From NCBI GenBank assembly GCA_963768765.1, contig CAVYJK010000028.1, forward strand, positions 1 through 64,000: DNA of 64,000 nt, written 5' to 3'. The notes beneath the pieces are model-generated. The model saw only the letters and a program-made list of their open reading frames with translations, had not been told where the DNA came from and searched no databases. This DNA comes from DASWLF01 sp963768765. Lineage in GTDB: Bacteria > Desulfobacterota > Desulfobaccia > Desulfobaccales > 0-14-0-80-60-11. The position numbers were made by a program, and so were the translations under genes. Of the stretch, positions 45,025-54,270 are shown piece after piece (within the stretch, counting starts at the first letter, position 1; the number at the start of each line of letters is the position of its first letter).

Positions 45025-45804
45025 ATGAAAAGCGCCCGCCGCCTGGTTGTAGTCCTGTTGCTGACCCTGGCGGTAGCCTCAGGCAGCCTCCACGCCGGAG
45101 ACCCCGGGGTTCTCTTTCAATACTCCACCATTGGCGCCCTGATGGACGGCGTCTATGACGGCGACCTCACCTACGGGGAACTGGCCCGGCATGGCGATTT
45201 CGGTCTCGGCACCTTCAACGCCCTGGACGGCGAGATGGTGGCCCTGGACGGCAAATTCTACCAAATCAAGAGCGACGGCGTGGCCTATCCGGTGGCGGCT
45301 TCCCTGAAAACGCCGTTCGCCGACGTAACCTTCTTCAAGGCCGACCAGACGGTGACCGTGAATCAACCCCTTGACCTCCGGCAACTGGAGGCCTACCTGG
45401 AAAAGCTGCTGCCCTCCCCCAACCTCGCCTATGCCATCAGGATCGAAGGGGCTTTTCCCTATATCAAGGCCCGCAGCGTTCCCCGGCAGCCGCGGCCTTA
45501 CCCGCCCCTGACGGAGGCCGCCAGGAACCAGGCAGTATTTGAATTTCACCGGGTCAGGGGCACCGTGGTGGGCTTCTGGGCCCCCCGGTACCTGGCCGGG
45601 GTCAACGTCACCGGCTGCCACCTGCACTTCATCACCGCGGACCGCAAGGCGGGGGGGCATCTTTTGGACTGCCGGATAGAGAGCGCCAAAGTTATGATCG
45701 GCAACCTGGAGAATTTTTATCTGGAGTTGCCCCGGACGGCGGAGTTCTATCAGCGGGATTTAACTGGAAACAGGGAGAAAGAAATCGGCCAGGTGGAGCG
45801 GTGA
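45025..45804 (+). CDS. budA: Alpha-acetolactate decarboxylase, predicted exported
   Basis: 259 residues from ATG 45025. An N-terminal signal peptide (RRLVVVLLLTLAVASGSLHA) precedes the decarboxylase domain (QYSTIGALMDGVYDGDLTYG, GTFNALDGEMVALDGKFYQI). The three zinc-binding His are in GCHLHFITADRKAGGHLLDC. The family converts acetolactate to acetoin. An export signal on it is unexpected for a cytoplasmic substrate, although exported members are known. No butanediol genes adjoin it. Confidence 0.85.
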   Translation: MKSARRLVVVLLLTLAVASGSLHAGDPGVLFQYSTIGALMDGVYDGDLTYGELARHGDFGLGTFNALDGEMVALDGKFYQIKSDGVAYPVAASLKTPFADVTFFKADQTVTVNQPLDLRQLEAYLEKLLPSPNLAYAIRIEGAFPYIKARSVPRQPRPYPPLTEAARNQAVFEFHRVRGTVVGFWAPRYLAGVNVTGCHLHFITADRKAGGHLLDCRIESAKVMIGNLENFYLELPRTAEFYQRDLTGNREKEIGQVER

Positions 45805-45883
45805 TGGGGTTTTCGGTTTTATGGTGCGCCTGGCGCACCCCCGCTCTGGTCTTTGCTGAAAGCTGAAAGCTGACCGCTGACCG

Positions 45884-46085
45884 CTATAAAAGCGGTTTCT
45901 CTTTCTTGGCTTCCAGCATGGCCCGGAAACGGTCCCGCTCTTTCCTGGCCCGGAGGAGTTCCGTTTCCAGGCGGGTGGCGCGCCGCCGCGGGTGTCCCTG
46001 GGCCCATGGCTGCCAGGCCCGCTTCCAGCTCCTCCACCTTTTTGGTCAGGCGATAGAGTTCCTGGGCCAGATAGCGGACGGCCAT
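45884..46085 (-). CDS. Small coiled-coil protein after the sensor kinase (frameshift near 45985)
   Basis: The reading starts at ATG 46085, overlapping the kinase stop (ATGA), with AVRYLAQELYRLTKKVEELE. In the next frame it continues as RATRLETELLRARKERDRFR to a TAG at 45886-45884. Both parts are heptad-like and charged, so one base is probably wrong near 45985. About 65 residues. It is likely translated together with the kinase and may bind it. Confidence 0.5.
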
Positions 46086-47461
46086 CAGGGGCCCTCGGTT
46101 TCCAGTTCCGCGGCCAGCGGCCCTTCCGGCGCGGTCACCAGGGGCAGGACGAAGTAGAAATTGTTACCCCCCGGAGTGGCCTCATAGCCCACTTCGCCGC
46201 CGTGGGTCTCCACCACGTTGCGCACGAAATAGAGCCCCCGCCCCGTCCCCACTTCGCCATCGACGTTCCGGCCCCGGTAACCTTCATCGAAGATGTGCGG
46301 CACATCCTCCGGCGGGATATGGGGTCCGGTGGTAAAGACGCTGAACTTGACGCCGTCCTTGCCGGGACCGAAGTAGTCTTTGAGCAAGTCCCGGCCGTAG
46401 GCCATGTACTTGCGCCCTTCATAGTTGCGGCGGGTGTATTTCACCGCGTTGGAAAAGAGGTTGTTGTAGACCTGGGCCATCAGGCCCTTATCCACGGAGA
46501 GGGGCAGATCCTCGTCGGGCATGACGCCGGCGCCCGTATCGATCGCGATCCGGCGCTCTTTGAGCTTGTCCTTGAGCAGGCCTAACTGCGGCTGGATGAT
46601 TTCGCTGGTCACCCGGGTGGTGCGGCGCCGCAGGACCAGGTGGCCCTTCTGGAAATGGGACAGCCTGAACAGCGACTCGATGAACAGGCTCACCCCTTTG
46701 TAATGCTGCTCCAGGGTCTGGTAGTCGCCTTCCATTTCGTCGATCAGGCCCCGGAAGGCCTGCTGCGCCTCCGGCTGGTTCTGGCATTCCGCGGTCCGGA
46801 ACTGGCAGAGGCACTCCAGCTCCTTCAGCTTCTTGATCTTGTCCCGCAAATGCCTCAGATAAAGGCTGAGGCTGATGTTGGGGATGATGACGTTGTGCTC
46901 GATGTCGGCCACCAGGCTGTTGATGAACCGGATGTGCTGGATGTTCTGCCGGGCGATGATCTTGATGTGGAGGCTGTAGCCCAGGCGGTTGGCATACTTT
47001 TCAAGGAAAAAGCGGTCGGCCGCCGAAATTTTGCCCGTGGGGAGGAGCTCCAACATGCCGATGATCTGGTCTTTGGCAAAGAAAGGCAGCTGGTTCACCA
47101 GCAGCAGGTTGCCCCGGATGGGCAGCACCCAGGATTTGTCGGCGCCGTAAGCCTGGCTGGAGAGGCGGATGTGGGGCAGGGGCGGGGTCTTGTCGGGATA
47201 GACCCCCTGCAGGCTGTCGCACACCAGCTCCAGGAGGCCTTCGGCGCAAATCAGGTACAGCCGGGAGTCCACCCCGAAGAACTCCTTGATGACGCTTACC
47301 GCCACCCGGTAGAAGTTCTCCATGGTCTCGTATTCCTGGGCCAGGTCAAAGAAAGTCTTAAGGGCCTCGTCCTTCAAGGGGCCGAAGTTGTACTCCTTGA
47401 AGATCCGCCGCTTTTCTTTAACCCGGGCCACAACTTCCGCCAGGTCCATGGGGAGGTCCAT
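46085..47461 (-). CDS. Cytoplasmic sensor histidine kinase (GAF-like sensor, HATPase_c)
   Basis: 458 residues without membrane helices. The N-terminal ~190 residues look like a GAF sensor (FFDLAQEYETMENFYRVAVS, GVDSRLYLICAEGLLELV). A helical region follows with the putative H-box VADIEHNVIIPNISLSLYLR, then a long coiled coil. The HATPase has YNNLFSNAVKYTRRNYEGRK, FDEGYRGRNVDGEVGTGRGL and a final G-x-G region. The H-box is unusual (IEHNVIIPN), and no response regulator is adjacent. It could be an atypical kinase or an adaptor. Confidence 0.75.
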   Translation of the reverse strand: MDLPMDLAEVVARVKEKRRIFKEYNFGPLKDEALKTFFDLAQEYETMENFYRVAVSVIKEFFGVDSRLYLICAEGLLELVCDSLQGVYPDKTPPLPHIRLSSQAYGADKSWVLPIRGNLLLVNQLPFFAKDQIIGMLELLPTGKISAADRFFLEKYANRLGYSLHIKIIARQNIQHIRFINSLVADIEHNVIIPNISLSLYLRHLRDKIKKLKELECLCQFRTAECQNQPEAQQAFRGLIDEMEGDYQTLEQHYKGVSLFIESLFRLSHFQKGHLVLRRRTTRVTSEIIQPQLGLLKDKLKERRIAIDTGAGVMPDEDLPLSVDKGLMAQVYNNLFSNAVKYTRRNYEGRKYMAYGRDLLKDYFGPGKDGVKFSVFTTGPHIPPEDVPHIFDEGYRGRNVDGEVGTGRGLYFVRNVVETHGGEVGYEATPGGNNFYFVLPLVTAPEGPLAAELETEGP

Positions 47462-47513
47462 CTTCCCTTCCTTCCACCGGCTGCCAGAAATCCCGGCCCG
47501 CAGGGCCAGGGAA

Positions 47514-48080
47514 TCAGGGGGCAGAGGCGCGCCGATATTGCGCTACGCCCACTTCATAGAGATCCCGGCCGTAACAATCGTTGATGACGATGGTGGGGAG
47601 GTCCGCCACCAGCAGGCGGTGGACCGCCTCCGGGCCCAGCTCCGGGAAGGCCACCACCTGGGCTTCCCTGATGCACTGGGAGATGAGCGCCCCGGCGCCA
47701 CCGGTGGCCCCCAGGTAAACCGCCTTGTATTCCTGCATGGCGGCGATGACCGCCGGGTCCCTTTTGCCCTTGCCGATCATGGCCTTCAAACCCAGCCGGA
47801 TCAAGGTGGGGGCGTAAGAGTCCATGCGGTAGGCCGTGGTGGGGCCCGCGGCCCCGATGACCCGCCCGGGGCGGGCCGGACTGGGACCCACGTAATAGAG
47901 GATCTGCCCTTTTAAATCCACGGGCAGGTCCTTCCCGGCCTGGAGCAGGTCCACCAGGCGCTTGTGGGCCGCGTCCCGGGCCGTATAGATGACCCCGCTG
48001 ATGAGGACCTGGTCGCCGATCTGAAGCTGCAGCACGTCTTCATCAGTCAGAGGGGGCGTCAGTTTCACCGTCTTAGCCAT
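47514..48080 (-). CDS. Class I fumarate hydratase, beta subunit
   Basis: 188 residues matching the C-terminal (beta) domain of class I fumarases and tartrate dehydratases. Visible motifs are LQIGDQVLISGVIYTARDAA, HKRLVDLLQ, YYVGPSPARPGRVIGAAGPT and TAYRMDSYAP. KGKRDPAVIAAMQEY follows. It pairs with the alpha subunit immediately upstream to interconvert fumarate and malate, part of acetate or propionate carbon flow. Confidence 0.9.
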   Translation of the reverse strand: MAKTVKLTPPLTDEDVLQLQIGDQVLISGVIYTARDAAHKRLVDLLQAGKDLPVDLKGQILYYVGPSPARPGRVIGAAGPTTAYRMDSYAPTLIRLGLKAMIGKGKRDPAVIAAMQEYKAVYLGATGGAGALISQCIREAQVVAFPELGPEAVHRLLVADLPTIVINDCYGRDLYEVGVAQYRRASAP

Positions 48081-48088
48081 GATTCACC

Positions 48089-48928
48089 TTACAAGACCAC
48101 TTCCTTGTGACGGGAAGCGTGGCACTGGATGTTGACCGCCACCGGCAGCGAGGCGATGTGGCAGGGCTGCATCAGGACGTTCACCGCCAGGGCGGTGATC
48201 CGCCCTCCCAGCCCCGCGGGGCCGATGCCCAGGTCGTTAATCTCCTTGAGAAGCTCCTGCTCCAGGGCGGCGATTTCCGGATCGGCGTGGGGCAGGCCCA
48301 GTTCCCGCAGCAGGGCCTTTTTGGCCAGAAGCGCCGCCCGCTCGAAGGTGCCGCCGATGCCCACCCCCACAATGATGGGCGGGCAGGGGTTGGGGCCGGC
48401 CTCCCGCACCGTGGCCACCACTTTTTCCTTGATGCCGGCCACGCCTTCCGCGGGTTTCAGCATGTAGAGGCGGCTCATGTTTTCGCTGCCGCCGCCCTTG
48501 GGGACCACGATGAGCCGCAAGCCGTCCCCGGGGACGACTTCGGTGTGGATCACCGCGGGGGTGTTGTCCCCGGTGTTGGCCCGGGTCAGCGGGTGGCACA
48601 GGGATTTTCTCAGATAGCCTTCCCCGTAGCCCTGGCGCACCCCTTCCTGGATGGCATTCTCCAGGTTGCCGCCCACCAGGTGCACGTCCTGGCCCAACTC
48701 CACGAAGACCACGGCCAGGCCGCAGTCCTGGCACATGGGGATGCGCTCTTCCCCGGCGATGCGGGCGTTTTCCAGCAGTTGGCGAAAGATCTCCCGGCCG
48801 CTTTCCGACTCTTCTTCCTCGGCCCCCCGGGCCAGGGCCCGCAGGAGGTCCTCTTCCGGTTCATAATTGGCGGCAATGGCCGCCTCCTTCACGGCCCGGG
48901 TGACTCGGGCCACCTCGATTTCTCGCAT
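48089..48928 (-). CDS. Class I fumarate hydratase, alpha subunit ([4Fe-4S])
   Basis: 279 residues of the N-terminal fumarase domain. The three cluster-binding Cys are visible in PMCQDCGLAVVF, NPCPPIIVGVGIGGTFE and QPCHIASLPVAVNIQCHASR. LRKSLCHPLTRANTGDNTPA is the substrate-binding region. The stop lies 8 nt before the beta-subunit start. Confidence 0.9.
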   Translation of the reverse strand: MREIEVARVTRAVKEAAIAANYEPEEDLLRALARGAEEEESESGREIFRQLLENARIAGEERIPMCQDCGLAVVFVELGQDVHLVGGNLENAIQEGVRQGYGEGYLRKSLCHPLTRANTGDNTPAVIHTEVVPGDGLRLIVVPKGGGSENMSRLYMLKPAEGVAGIKEKVVATVREAGPNPCPPIIVGVGIGGTFERAALLAKKALLRELGLPHADPEIAALEQELLKEINDLGIGPAGLGGRITALAVNVLMQPCHIASLPVAVNIQCHASRHKEVVL

Positions 48929-48952
48929 GGATGCTCCTATTGCAGTTTTCGG

Positions 48953-49083
48953 TTTTCAGTTTTCGGTTTCCGGTTAAAAAAATGGGCGTTAGGCTGTTGC
49001 GGGTCCGGTCTCCCCTCCTTGAAAGGAGTATGCAAAAATCAAGAAAAATCCCGATTAATCTTTTTACCGAAAACCGAAAACCG
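48953..49083. repeat. Inverted repeats of TTTTCGGTTTTCAGTTTTCGG type
   Basis: CAGTTTTCGGTTTTCAGTTT (from about 48945) is complementary to TACCGAAAACCGAAAACCG at 49065-49083. The two flank a short non-coding stretch between mrcA and the fumarase genes, which resembles a decayed miniature element. Confidence 0.5.
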
Positions 49084-49086
49084 TCC

Positions 49087-51449
49087 TTATTCGTCCAGGT
49101 CGCTCTTGAAGAACTGCTGACTGGATGCCTGGGGAGCCTGGGTCTTTTCCTGAGTTGCTTCGTCCTCAGGATAGAAGTCCTCCGTTGCCGCGGCCGCTTC
49201 TTCGTCCCGGGCCGTGCCATCCGCGCCCCGGGCCAGGATCGTGGACGGGAGTTCCGGGAATTGTTCCACCGGCTGCCCCTTCAGGGCTTCCTTCATGTAG
49301 GCGATGAAGATGGGGGCCGCGGCCTGGGAGCCGGTCTCTTTGGGCCCCAGGCTGCGCTCGTCGTCCATGCCCACCCAGGTCGCCGGTGATGAGGGAGGGG
49401 GTAAAGCCGATGAACCAGGCGTCCCGGGTGCGGTTGGTGGTGCCGGTCTTGCCGCCCATGGGCCGGCCCAGGACTTTAACCCGGGTGGCCGTGCCCCGCT
49501 CCACCACCCCCATCAGGAGCTGGGTCATGGTCTGGGCCGTGTGCGGATTGAGCACCTGGTGCTTCTGGGGGTGGTTCTCCGCCAGCACCCGCCCGTCCCG
49601 GTCCTCGATGCGCTCGATGAAGATGGGCTCCACCAGGTCGCCCTGGTTGGGGAAGACCGAGTAGGCCCGGGTGAGCTCCATGAGGGTGACTTCCGAAGCC
49701 CCCAGGGCCGAGGCGTAGTTGGGGAAGATGGGGGTGGTGAGCCCCAGGGTCTGGGCCATCTTCACCGTGGCCGGGATGCCGATGGACATCATCAGCCGCA
49801 CGGTGGGCACGTTGCGGGACCGGGCCAGGGCAGTGGCCAGGGGGATGGGGCCGTCGAAGTGGTGGTCGTAGTTCTGGGGCGCCCAGACCTGGCCCCGGCG
49901 CCCCCCGGGCAGCGAGATGGGCGCGTCCAGCAGCATGGAGTCGGGACGGTAACCCCTATCCACCGCGGCGGCATAGATGATGGGTTTAAAGGCGCTGCCG
50001 GGCTGGCGGTGGGCCTGGATGGCCCGGTTAAAGGTGCTGTCGGCGAAATCCTTGCCGCCCATGAGGACCCGGACCTTACCCGTCTTGAGCTCCATGGAGA
50101 CCACCGCCGCCTGCACCATGGGAGCGGGGACGAGCTCCGCCACCCACCGGTTCTGGCGCCGGTCCTTATCCAGCAGCCGCACCTGCACCACGTCCCCGGG
50201 CTTCAGGGACGGCCAGCAGGCTGGCGGCCCGGGTCTGGCCCTTGGTGGGCTCTTGCAGGATCCCAGCATATTCCCCCAGGCGGATGGTCACCACCTGGCG
50301 CCGCCGGTCAAATTGGGTCACCACCGCGGTCACCGACAGGCCCCGGCGGGGGGGATATTTGCGATAATACTTGTTCTGCCGGTCCAGGTAGGCGGTCAAC
50401 TCTTTGCCCTTCAGGTGCCGGAGAGGGCCCTTGTAGCCGTTGCGCTGGATCAGGCCGTCGATGCCCTGCTTGATGGCTTCCTGGGCGTCTTTGTGGAGGT
50501 CCACGTCCGCGGTGGTGTAGACCTTTAGCCCCAGGCTATAGACCGACTCCTTGCCGAAGCGGTCTTCCAGCAGAGTCCGCACCTGCTCGTTGAAGTAGCC
50601 GCACTCCTTGATCCAGTCGGGCCGGAAGGGCTTCAATCTAATGGACTGGTTCAAGGCCGCGGCCTCTTCCGCCTTGCTGATGAACCCCACTTCGGCCATG
50701 CGCCGCAAGACGTAGGTCTGGCGCTCCTTGGCCCGCTGGGGGTTAAGATAGGGATCGTAACGGCTGGGGGCCTTGGGGATACCCGCCAGGATGGCCGACT
50801 CCGCCAGGGTCAGGTCTTCCACGTGCTTGGAAAAATACTCCTGGGCCGCGGCCTCCACCCCGTAGGCCCCGTGGCCCAGAAAGATGTGGTTCAGATAGAG
50901 ATTGAGAATCTCTTCCTTGGTCAGGTAATTGTCGATGCGGTAGGCCAGCACCGCCTCCCGGATCTTGCGGGCCAGGCTCTTCTCCGAAGTCAAGAGGATC
51001 CGCTTCACCACCTGCTGGGTGATGGTGCTGCCGCCCTGGACCACTTCGCCGGCCTCCAGGTTACGGAAAAAGGCCCGGACGATGCCGGTGACGTCCACCC
51101 CGGGGTGCTCGAAGAAGCGGGCGTCCTCCGCGGCCACAAAGGCCAGGACGAGGTGCCGGGGCAGCCGGCTGTAAGGCACCTCGATGCGGCGCTCCGAGTA
51201 GAACTCCCCGATGCGGCGGCCGTCCCGGGCGAAGATGGTGGTCACCACCGAGGGCCGGAACTCTTTGATGGAGGTGAAATCCGGCAGATCGCTCAAAAAG
51301 TGATAGTAGATGTAACCCGCCGCCCCCGCCCCGGCCAGCAGCCCGGTGAAGACCAGGCCGTACAGCACCCAGCTCAGCCGCCGGGCCCAGCGCCGCCGCT
51401 GATGGTATTTCTCCAACCGGTCGGGGTTGGGTCCTTTGAAGATCCTCAT
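49087..51449 (-). CDS. mrcA: Penicillin-binding protein 1A (frameshifts near 50210 and 49385)
   Basis: A bifunctional peptidoglycan synthase of about 785 residues. A membrane helix lies near 25-50 (YGLVFTGLLAGAGAAGYIYY). The transglycosylase motifs are EDARFFEHPGVD and GGSTITQQVVK, with KEEILNLYLNHIFLGHGAYG. The transpeptidase motifs are SxxK (RQPGSAFKPIIY), SRNVP and KTGTT. The first frame ends at LLAV near 50210 and continues with LKPGDVVQVRLLDKDRRQ in another. A second shift near 49385 leads to the acidic tail TWVGMDDERSLGPKETG. Both halves are conserved, so the breaks look like sequence errors. Confidence 0.85.
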
Positions 51450-51550
51450 TTCCTTCCGCTTACCCTAATTTATGGCTAATTTTGCTCCGGCATCCTAAGG
51501 GGAGCTAACTTGCCGGCTCCCTGCCGGCGCCCTATGATCCTTGCCAGGCT

Positions 51551-51627
51551 CAATAATCCCCCCCTGCCCCCCTTTATGAAAGGGGGGTGAAAGTCCCCCT
51601 TTTTTAAAGGGGGATTTAGGGGGATTT
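51551..51627. repeat. Dispersed palindrome, AATCCCCCTAAATCCCCCTTT family, copy 3
   Basis: ATCCCCCCCTGCCCCCCTTT with its complement (AAAGGGGGATTTAGGGGGAT) plus internal stems. Same family as 17481 and 17961. It lies between mrcA and the small hypothetical gene. Confidence 0.6.
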
Positions 51628-51727
51628 TCCTCCCCGGCATCTCCCCCGGGCGCCCAGATGAGCCGCAGGGGCGCTGGCGTCCCCGCCGGTGGATTCCCAC
51701 TTCCCGCCAATGATTAATTATACCCGA

Positions 51728-51982
51728 TTATTCGCCTTCTTTAAAGTTCTCCAAAAATTGCCGGACCTGCACCCCCAGGCTGACGCAGACGTGCCCGTCC
51801 ATGCACCGGTCGGCATCCGCTTTGTCAATGTAGGTAGATAATTCGTGGGGGCCTTTGGTTAACTTGAAGACGTAGGTGTTTTTCTCGTCGTCGAAGGTCA
51901 GGCTGGGGATTACCCCATACTTGCCGATCTCCGGGTACATATCCAGAATCTTGGTCTTCAAACCCACAACAGTATAACCCAT
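51728..51982 (-). CDS. Conserved-looking small protein of unknown function (84 aa)
   Basis: A soluble protein starting at ATG 51982 behind AAGGAGAG. Its composition is balanced (LTFDDEKNTYVFKLTKGPHE, DADRCMDGHVCVSLGVQVRQ), with two Cys near residue 60-66. No family recognised. The good ribosome-binding site and its own long upstream region support it as real. Confidence 0.6.
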   Translation of the reverse strand: MGYTVVGLKTKILDMYPEIGKYGVIPSLTFDDEKNTYVFKLTKGPHELSTYIDKADADRCMDGHVCVSLGVQVRQFLENFKEGE

Positions 51983-52515
51983 GGTTGTCTCTCCTTGTCC
52001 ATAAATTTAGGGCGGTTGTGACCAAAGCACCGCGCCGCCGAACCCGTCAATGGCCTGATTTAAAAATAGGGCCAACATGGCCCCGGGGCAAGGAGAGGAG
52101 AAATTTTCCCTCAAAAGTCTAGGACTTAACTTCAGGTGGCCCTCCCAGTAAGATTCCGAGTCTCATAACATCGGGCAGGGGCATAGATTATGGCATCTAA
52201 GAGCGCCTGGCGGATAAGTCGCCATGAGGATACTTTGCGCCTTCGCCGGTGCCGGACCGGTACCGCAGGGTCAGCTTCCGGTCCGGCGCGGTCGTGGGCC
52301 GGGGCCAGGTTCGCCTCCCCTTCCCTCCTTCTGGGTTTTGTGCCTGGGGGGATTTTACCGGAAAATCAAGGGTAAAGGATAGCGTTTCCCAAGAGGGGGT
52401 GGCCCTGCAGCAGGGATTCGATGCCGGTACCTGGAGACGGGGGGAGAAAGGCAAGAACCGGCCTCCGCCGCGCTTCCGGGAGAAACTACCGGCAATTTTC
52501 AAGGATATGCCACGG
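51983..52515. other. 530-bp gap with strong secondary structure, no recognised gene
   Basis: The gap contains a perfect 10-bp stem, GCCGGACCGG (52251-52260) with CCGGTCCGGC (52278-52287), loop 17 nt. Several G/C-rich runs lie around it. Short frames on both strands (for example 52197-52502, minus) have no family features. It could hold a non-coding RNA, but I could not match RNase P, tmRNA, SRP or 6S RNA landmarks. Confidence 0.4.
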
Positions 52516-54093
52516 TTAAATTAAATATTGCTGCGTTACCTCCTTAAGAAACATAACGCCTTTTTGACTGCTAAACTGACGATCCAGGGTGCGGTACTGG
52601 ATAGCTTCGGCCACGTGGGCGAGAGCAAGATCAATTTCACCTTCCAGGTCGGCGATGGTGCGGGCGATCTTCAGGATACGGGTGTAGGCCCGGGCGGAGA
52701 GGCCCAGGCGTTCCACGGCAGCCTCCAACAGACGCCGGGGTTCCGACCCCAGGGCACAATATTCTTTGATCATGCGGGGGGTCATATGGTTGTTGGCAAA
52801 GATCCGAGTTCTGGCAAAACGTTTTCCTTGCCTACCCCTGGCTGCCAGAACTTGCGCTCTCATTTCTTTAGAACCCTCACCACCCGAATCGTCCGCCAGG
52901 TCTTGGAAGGGTACTGCAAATACTTGTATCTGAATATCTATGCGGTCCAGCAAGGGGCCCGAAATTCTCGAGCGGTAATGCTTGATCTGCTGAGGGGTGC
53001 AGGAACACACCCGACGCGGGTCTCCATATAGGCCGCAAAAACAGGGATTCATGGCAGCCACCAGCATAAATCGGGCCGGGTAGGTAGTGGTGGCGGCGGC
53101 CCGAGAGATGGTCACCACCCCATCTTCCAAAGGCTGCCGCAGCACCTCCAGGGTGGAGCGCTTGAACTCCGGCAATTCATCCAAGAAAAGAACGCCGTGG
53201 TGGGCCAGGCTAACCTCACCCGGCCTGGGAATATTTCCACCCCCGACGAGACCGGCATCGGATATGGTGTGATGGGGAGAACGGAAGGGCCGCTGATTGA
53301 GCAGCCCTTGACCTGGCTTAAGAAGACCCATCACACTATAAATCTTGGAGGCTTCCAGAGCCTCTTCAAAATTCAAGGGTGGGAGAATGCTGGGAAGGCG
53401 CTGGGCCAGCATGGTCTTCCCCGAACCCGGCGGACCAATCATCAGGACATTGTGACCGCCAGCCGCGGCCAGAAGCAAGGCTCGTTTTACCGGCTCCTGG
53501 CCTTTGACTTCCCCGAAATCCAGCTCGTACTCTGATTCCAGGTTTACCGCCTCCACCGGTACCGGCGGCAATGGGGCCAGGTGCTCCCGCCCTGCCAGGA
53601 ACTCCACCAATTGTGCCAGACTATCGACGGGATAAATCTCGATATCCTGAACCACCCCAGCCTCTTGGGCATTCTGGCGGGGAATCACCAGGGCCAGACC
53701 TGCCTGGCGAGTGGCCAGGGCCATGGACAGCACCCCCCGGGTGGGTTTCAGCCGGCCATCCAGGGACAACTCCCCGAATATCAAAAACTTTTCCAAGGGG
53801 TCCTGGGGCACGATGCCCTGGGCGGTGAGGATGCCGACGGCCACCGGCAAGTCAAAACCGGTACCCTCTTTACGCACATCCGCCGGGGCGAGATTGATGG
53901 TGATACGATTGCTGGGGTATTGATAACCGGAATTCTTTAACGCGGCTCGTACCCGATCCTTGCTCTCTTTGACGGCAGCCTCGGGCAACCCTACGGTGGT
54001 AAAGGCCGGGAGACCGGGGGCCAGATCAACCTCCACCTCCACCAAGAAGGCGTCCACCCCACGAAGGGCGCCGCTTTTCACCCGAGCAAGCAT
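52516..54093 (-). CDS. comM: ComM/YifB family Mg-chelatase-like AAA+ ATPase
   Basis: 525 residues. The N-terminal Lon-protease-like domain (GVDAFLVEVEVDLAPGLPAF, RVRAALKNSGYQYPSNRITI) precedes the AAA+ motor with Walker A IGPPGSGKTMLAQRLP and Walker B GVLFLDELPEF. The Cys-containing NPCFCGLYGD and VCSCTP elements and the C-terminal helical domain follow. Members such as ComM act as branch-migration helicases in natural transformation. Confidence 0.9.
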   Translation of the reverse strand: MLARVKSGALRGVDAFLVEVEVDLAPGLPAFTTVGLPEAAVKESKDRVRAALKNSGYQYPSNRITINLAPADVRKEGTGFDLPVAVGILTAQGIVPQDPLEKFLIFGELSLDGRLKPTRGVLSMALATRQAGLALVIPRQNAQEAGVVQDIEIYPVDSLAQLVEFLAGREHLAPLPPVPVEAVNLESEYELDFGEVKGQEPVKRALLLAAAGGHNVLMIGPPGSGKTMLAQRLPSILPPLNFEEALEASKIYSVMGLLKPGQGLLNQRPFRSPHHTISDAGLVGGGNIPRPGEVSLAHHGVLFLDELPEFKRSTLEVLRQPLEDGVVTISRAAATTTYPARFMLVAAMNPCFCGLYGDPRRVCSCTPQQIKHYRSRISGPLLDRIDIQIQVFAVPFQDLADDSGGEGSKEMRAQVLAARGRQGKRFARTRIFANNHMTPRMIKEYCALGSEPRRLLEAAVERLGLSARAYTRILKIARTIADLEGEIDLALAHVAEAIQYRTLDRQFSSQKGVMFLKEVTQQYLI

Positions 54094-54270
54094 GATGGTT
54101 CTTCTTAAACAGGGGCAAGTCTTTCCCAGGCTCGCCCAGATTCCTCGAAACTGTCTCTACAAAGTTGCCGGGATTATTTCACCAGAGGTAACACGGTCCC
54201 TTCGATTACCGCCCAGACCAACAGTAATATCAACAAGACCAAGATCAGGCTCTCTTTGTTAAATTTCGAT

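Noticed and set aside
52197..52502. 101-codon minus-strand frame
   Set aside because: There is no recognised family, it is rich in Arg/Pro/Ser as shadow frames are, and it overlaps a strong hairpin. Left as an unexplained gap.
54094..54270. Hydrophobic 30-residue frame (minus) ending after a run of Leu/Ile
   Set aside because: There is no usable start codon or ribosome-binding site. It may be a remnant of a membrane protein.
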